64,000 nucleotides of DNA from assembly GCA_916700875.1 (NCBI GenBank), contig CAKAKS010000295.1, positions 248,001-312,000 on the forward strand, read 5' to 3'. The notes below the pieces were generated by a model, which was given only the letters and a program-made list of their open reading frames with translations, had not been told where the DNA came from and searched no databases. Made by a program: the position numbers and the translations under genes. Positions 59,001 to 64,000 of this stretch are shown here, one piece after another (within the stretch, counting starts at the first letter, position 1; the number at the start of each line of letters is the position of its first letter). Source of the stretch: Sebastes aleutianus (Eukaryota > Chordata > Actinopteri > Perciformes > Sebastidae).

Positions 59001-60161
59001 TTTAGTTCTAAGTGGAAGCAGGAACATATATCAACCACACTTTTAAATGAGTGGTTGATGTATTAATAATATGTCTAAACGGTCTTATGGTCGCCCTACT
59101 GGGTCTTGATGTGAATTTATGACAAGCAGTGTCCCTGCGTCCTCTACCTTTAACCTGCTGAGGACAACCAGGACTGAAAGGAATTGTGTTCACAATTATG
59201 AAAGCTTATGAACAAACTAATTTTGCTTTCAAAGAAAATGTATTTAATGGTTGTCGATGCTGTTTAACAATTCAACGTCTCTACATGGTTCAAGTCTCAC
59301 GTGGTGGCTCCCAGACGGAGATGTGTCGGGTGTTTTAGTTCATTTGTTTTGTGCAGATATAACCACACTAATGTGTTGATAAATGAGGCTCATTATCTGT
59401 ATTCCTGTTGTGTGTTTGGGTTACAGTTGCCCCGCATTAACAGTCTGCTGCGCCTCGGCAACATCTTCCTGTTTGATACGGCCCCTTGATTTATGTGGCT
59501 GTCGTGGCTGACGTGCACTGACCCCTGAGCAGTCCAATAAAATATTCATATCAGAGCGGGACAAAGCCGCAGCCCTCCACATCCTCCCTGCTATTTACAG
59601 AAAACACCGGCGTTCTCCGTAAGTAAATATAAGCGCCGTTCTGTAAAGCGCCTCAGGGTTTAGGATACTCATTTGTGTAAAGCACGAAATAATGCATGCC
59701 TAATTGGGTGTGACTAACCAGGCCTGTGCATTGTGTTTACAGCAAGAACCTTCGAGGAACCTTTTCATGAGTCAAGGAGGTCCATCAAGGAACTAGAGGA
59801 AGTAGGTGTGTTCATGCTCCTTCTTCCATTATTAAGGATGCTTTCTGTTGGTTCTAAGGTGACCTGGGATAGGTAACCAAGTAGTTCTGTTGCCTAAATC
59901 TAAAGAGATTAACCTGGGATGGGTGATCTGAGAAGTTATCATTGGAAACTGTTTGGGAAATGGCAGGCACTTTAAAAAAAAATTACTTGGCAGGTGATTG
60001 GATGAACCGTCTGTCAATTAAACTCTTGCCGCAGCCAGTCGGGAGAAGAACGAAAACATGTTCTCCACCAAGAAAATCTTTCCGTGTCATTCTTTGCTCT
60101 TCTTTTGATGAAGAAATCTTCTCCCGTTCGGATAGAACTGATGCTACTGCAGCATGTAACC
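59001..60161. other. intergenic, no gene recognised
   Basis: No exon or repeat recognised, except GTTGCCTAAATCTAAAG near 59890, a fish repeat phrase. Confidence 0.4.
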
Positions 60162-60553
60162 CAGGGGTCAGCATTATTCTCGTAATATTACAACTTTTAT
60201 TCTCGCAAAGTTATGACTTTATTCTTGTAATATTGCAACTTTTTTTCTCACAAAGTTATGACCTTATTCCTCTTAATATTACAGCTTTTTTTCTCATAAA
60301 GTTATGACTTTATTTTCGTAATGTTACTATGTTTTTCTCGTAATATTATGACTTTGTACTGGAAATCTCCTAATTTCCCCCCCCCTTAATGTGGCCCTAA
60401 TACTCCGTAGTACATTTGCACTTATATACTATATACTTAGACTTTAAACTGTGTTACCTTCATCACAATGCTCAAATGTTTTGCAGCTCCAGATGGATTG
60501 TTTTTCTTTTCTTTGCCTAAAATGGCTCTTTTAGTAAAGGTTGCTGACCCCTG
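60162..60553. mobile_element. complete hAT-type MITE with internal ACGAGAATAAAGTCAT array
   Basis: Termini CAGGGGTCAGCA (60162-60173) and TGCTGACCCCTG (60542-60553) are perfect 12-bp inverted repeats. Flanking 8-mers ATGTAACC (60154-60161) and ATCTAACC (60554-60561) match at 7 of 8, diagnostic of hAT. Inside are about four to five units of the TTATGACTTTATTCTCGTAA array and the GGCCCTAATACTCCGTAGTA region shared with 13969-14150. Confidence 0.9.
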
Positions 60554-60779
60554 ATCTAACCTCTTCAGGAGCCGCCATTGTTGTTTCGGGATTGAATTTA
60601 GCCACGACTCCTCTCGCTGTTCACTTCGGACACCGTATAAATAATTGCGATGTAGGCTATATTTAACTTTCCTGACTTTTAATGAACACCGTCAGACAGC
60701 CGTTGAGTTACAAGTGGATCGTTTCAGTTGCTTCCGTAAACCCCAACAGTACAAGCGAATTACACTACCGTATATAACA

Positions 60780-61457
60780 TAGTATATGACAGAACCAACG
60801 GTCGCCTCTCTGTGTAGTCACACACATCTAAGCCACGCCCCTAGCTGGCACAAATCTAAAGAAATTCTCCCCAGAAGAAAGTGGTGTCGCAGTGCAGAAA
60901 GTGGAGAATCGCCAAGACCGACTACATGGCCAGATGTTGTCAAATTGGCTTGGGAGGAGATTACTAATTTGGTTAATAAGTCTTCTGGACCAGCTAGAAC
61001 CGTGGTCCAATCAGCAAGCCCCTGAAGCAGGGGATGGAGGCATCTCATTGGAGGGACAGTTGGTTGGCATTTCTAGTAAGGAACTGCACACTGTGTATTT
61101 AAAACTGCATCAACAAAACCAAATTATAAACGCTTGTAAAAAGAGTTTTGAAACTATAAAGAAAAAATAACACAGATAACATTTTATTGAAAAATGAGAC
61201 AGAGGAGTGATGACGGTAACCAGTGCTTCCTCGGCCTCCAGCGAGGCGGGTTTAATATGACAGAAGAGGGATTTACCTCCATTAGACGCGTGTTAAATAT
61301 CCGCCTCGTTAGGATGGAACGAGTGATGCACTCAGGGCTGGTCACCATCACTGGAAAATGTAAGAAACTGGCAGACGCAGTAGAGCGGACCAACAGCAGC
61401 GGTGTCCAGATGCCAGCCTCACCTGCACAACCCCAAAACAGAGCAGATGTCACATGA
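60780..61457 (+). pseudogene. possible Harbinger accessory (Myb/SANT-like) protein remnant
   Basis: Broken plus-strand frames opposite the HARBI1-like remnant. The piece WEEITNLVNKSSGPARTVVQ loosely resembles the W-EI---VN--S---RTV pattern of Myb/SANT-like proteins. Later frames (61021-61170, ending in a Lys-rich stretch; 61194-61457, FNMTEEGFTSIRRVLNIRL) are unrecognised. Autonomous Harbinger elements carry a Myb-like gene beside the nuclease, which is why it is suggested. Weak on its own. Confidence 0.35.
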
Positions 61458-61599
61458 AATTATCATAGCAGAAGAAAAAGGCAGATGAGGTGGACGGTCA
61501 TTTCTTCCTTTTTTTTTTGTTTATTTTTGCGTTTCAGACATTTTTATATTGTTACATCATTATTTGATAAATAGCTGCCACCCTTCACCAGCATCCGTC

Positions 61600-61990
61600 T
61601 CACAAGACCTGTCTCCGTCTGTAATGTTGCCTCCGTCTGTCAACGCCACATCCATGTTGTGTAACACACAGCATGCTATAAATAATGTAACTTTCTGAGG
61701 GGCTGTACTGCACTGTTCCACCTGACCGGCCCGCTCTCCATCCCCGATAGACAGTTGACAGTATGACAGTTGAGTTGGCCAGGATGAAAGACTCACGGGT
61801 AGACCCTGGATAATTTGCCTGCACGTGTCACCAGGCAATTTGCTCCACTGGTTATCTGGATGATAATGGGGTGGACTTTTGATTCCCATTAGTGAGAGCT
61901 TGGGTAGAGGGTGCACGCAGCTGCACGTGTACAATATATGGCATCCAAAACCCCCTCGAAAGCTTGCTGGGTTTTTGGCTGGCCTTCTGG
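61600..61990 (-). pseudogene. PIF/Harbinger (HARBI1-like) transposase remnant
   Basis: Pieces of the DDE nuclease occur in order but in different frames: HVQLRAPS (61928-61905), NYPGSTRESFILANST (about 61821-61762), SGGTVQYSP (about 61731-61705) and ACCVLHN (about 61678-61658). They match the family blocks IDCTHVQLRAPS, YPGS-HDSFIL-NS, GG-LQYSPEKV and ACCVLHN. The first catalytic Asp position reads YIVHV instead of IDCTHV. The LGDSGY and VERTFG blocks, which hold the other catalytic residues, are deleted. Clearly inactive. Confidence 0.75.
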
Positions 61991-62128
61991 TGATGTGGGA
62001 GAGACTCATCGGCATGTCAGACTAGACTTGAGCACCCTGCATGAATGGCAGAGCTGACAGAACTACCTAGAAGTATGTTGAAAAGACCCTGTGGAAAATG
62101 AAAAAAAAACGGTCCTCTCTCAAAGTTC

Positions 62129-62685
62129 CATGGTGGAGAGGAGGTCGTGTTGCGCTGGCTCTATCTATCTGACGTGGAGAGGAGGTTGTGTTGCTCTGGC
62201 TCTATCAATCTGGCGTGGAGAGGCGGTTGTGTTGCTCTGGCTCTATCTATCTGGCATGGAGAGGAGTTCGTGTTGCTCTGGCTCTATCTATCTGGCGTGG
62301 AGAGGCGGTCGTGTTGCTCTGGCTCTTTCTATCTGGCATGGAGAGGAGGTTGTGTTGCTCTGGCTCCATCTATCTGGCGTGGAGAGGAGGTTGTGTTGCT
62401 CTGGCTCTATCTATCTGGTGTGGAGAGGAGGTCGTGTTGCTCTGGCTCTACCTATCTGGTGTGGAGAGGAGGTCATGTTGCTCTGGCTCTATCTATCTGG
62501 CGTGGAGAGGCGGTTGTGTTGCTCTGGCTCTATTTATCTGGCGTGGAGAGGTGGTCGTGTTGCTCTGGCTCTATCTATCTGGCGTGGAGAGGAGGTCGTG
62601 TTGCTCTGGCTCTATCTATCTGGCGTGGAGAGGAGGTCGTGTTGCTCTGGCTCTATCTATCTGGCGTGGAGAGGAGGTCGTGAGC
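62129..62685. repeat. 41-bp minisatellite, copy B
   Basis: About 13-14 copies of the same 41-bp unit as 2365-2756 (GTGGAGAGGAGGTCGTGTTG, CTCTGGCTCTATCTATCTGG), much more uniform. Rotating frames stay open in all three plus frames (178-199 codons), none of them genes. Confidence 0.93.
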
Positions 62686-62689
62686 TATA

Positions 62690-62850
62690 GAGGTTTGGAC
62701 AGAGTACCGCAAGCTATTTTCCTCTGCTTCCAGTCTCAATGCTAAGCTAAGCTAACCATGTCCTGACTCCAAACTTAACACACAGACATGATATTGATAT
62801 CCATCTAACATTTCACTCTGGGACATAAAGCGAACGAGATATTCCTTTAA
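62690..62850. repeat. dispersed teleost repeat fragment
   Basis: Contains CTTCCAGTCTCAATGCTAAG and CTAAGCTAACC followed by ACACAGACATGATATTGATA, a phrase I recognise as highly repetitive in fish. It abuts the 41-bp array, which may have expanded from within this element. Confidence 0.55.
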
Positions 62851-64000
62851 TCCATGTCGCTACCAAGACTTCCTGTCTGGAGCGGCTCCACTTAAGCCAA
62901 TGGGCGACTTCTTCGGTAAACTCAGAGTGTGTAAAGTCTGAGTGATCACATCCAAAATGAGCTTCATTTCATTGTCGTTGGTAGTTGTGAAGCAGAAAAT
63001 GTGCACATATCCCACGAAATCACCTTGGATACTGTGAGTGCCAGCTCATTCATTGGCAGTGGAACAGCTCCAGAAAGTGTTGCTTGGTGGCAGAGCTCAG
63101 TCTTGGCTCTCTTATTTTTTTTTTTGCCTTAGAGGAGACTTGTTGATATCCGCAAATTACATTTTCCTGAATTCCATTTTAATGATAACAGAGTGTTATG
63201 TAAAGCAATCTATTCACACGTTGCCAGACAAAGAAGAACATTTTGGGCTGACTATTCTCTGGCTGCCAGTTTCCCGATCATAAAAGGGATAGTGTTTATC
63301 TGCGGGCATGTTGATGAGGGGCTGATGTCATTGTCTTTGATTCCCACAGCTTACCGCGACTGTAGAGTGATTAACAGTCAAAGTCAGCCTGATGTACATC
63401 TGCCTCATTAGGCTTCCCAGGGAGAAATGGATCAGTCTTGTAACATTACTTCACATATTTACACTCCAGTAATTAGAAATTACAAAGTGAGATCCTCATC
63501 ATTGCATCTTTTATCAGTGAGATTAATTGTCTTGTCACAAGCGCATAATATTATTGGCTAAATGGGTAGGGGCCGTGAGGATGGGAAATACAAGCGGTAA
63601 AAAAAAAATAGCATTTCAATTACACCGTTGTAGTCATTTGACTTGCAGAGAATTTCCATCATTCAAATTCAAAATGATAATTTTGAAACGGGGCACATAA
63701 GTCATAGCCACAAGAATACATTTATATATTTAACTGTACTCTTTTGCATACACTATCATCCCATTTACACTAGCATTAACATGCAACCTGTATCTGGATA
63801 CTGAAAACAACCTTGCATGCCTCATAAAAAAAACTAATGCCACTTGTCCGTGGCATTGCTGCTCTTGACCGGAGGACGTGACACGTTTGTTGACTTGCAT
63901 ATTAAGATCAGAATGGAGAGTGTGTGTTAAAACCAGCTGTAAATGCAAAGGCCTAGAAGTCATTCCCCAGATAAAAGATGCAAATATACATCACATGTTG
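62851..64000. other. intergenic, no gene recognised
   Basis: No exon or repeat recognised. A-run at 63600-63609. Confidence 0.4.

Noticed and set aside
58544..59038. Minus-strand Phe/Ile/Leu/Tyr-rich frames that look like membrane proteins
   Set aside because: Translation of the AAAAT microsatellite only.
62091..62745. Three overlapping plus frames of 178-199 codons
   Set aside because: The 41-bp unit rotates the frame and has no stops, so all three frames read the same three peptides in turn.

Overview
The window is vertebrate nuclear DNA, almost certainly from a teleost fish (probably a percomorph). Evidence: one spliced gene with AG/GT-type splice junctions and close similarity to vertebrate PUDP; long introns; and repeat families familiar from fish genomes (a tRNA-headed SINE, LINE 3' tails, hAT-type and TTAA-flanked MITEs, a decayed Harbinger element). 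There are no bacterial-style operons, RBSs or CRISPR arrays. The species cannot be named from the sequence alone.

The only gene I can support is pudp (pseudouridine-5'-phosphatase, formerly hdhd1), on the minus strand. Four coding exons at 46624-46558, 45583-45365, 41628-41399 and 16456-16280 join in phase (67+219+230+177 = 693 nt) to give a 230-residue HAD phosphatase with all four HAD motifs. Introns are about 1.0, 3.7 and 24.9 kb. An ETS-type site lies just upstream of the start codon. A candidate poly(A) signal lies about 0.9 kb past the stop.

Layout: 1-15.3 kb is intergenic sequence downstream of pudp, with minisatellites (49, 41, 22 and 30 bp units), a LINE remnant and a hAT-like element carrying a 45-bp array. 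15.4-46.6 kb is pudp, whose last intron is packed with MITEs, a SINE split by a nested TIR element, LINE tails and minisatellites. 46.7-64 kb is upstream intergenic sequence, with an inverted duplication of about 2.6 kb, further MITEs, an AAAAT microsatellite, a complete hAT-type MITE with a near-perfect 8-bp target duplication, a Harbinger remnant and a second copy of the 41-bp minisatellite.

Nearly all long open frames here are artefacts of tandem arrays that happen to lack stops. The most interesting non-genic signals are two copies of a dispersed repeat that each carry a 22-bp array of YY1-like AAGATGGC motifs, the inverted duplication at 49.9-52.5 kb, and several datable nested insertions.
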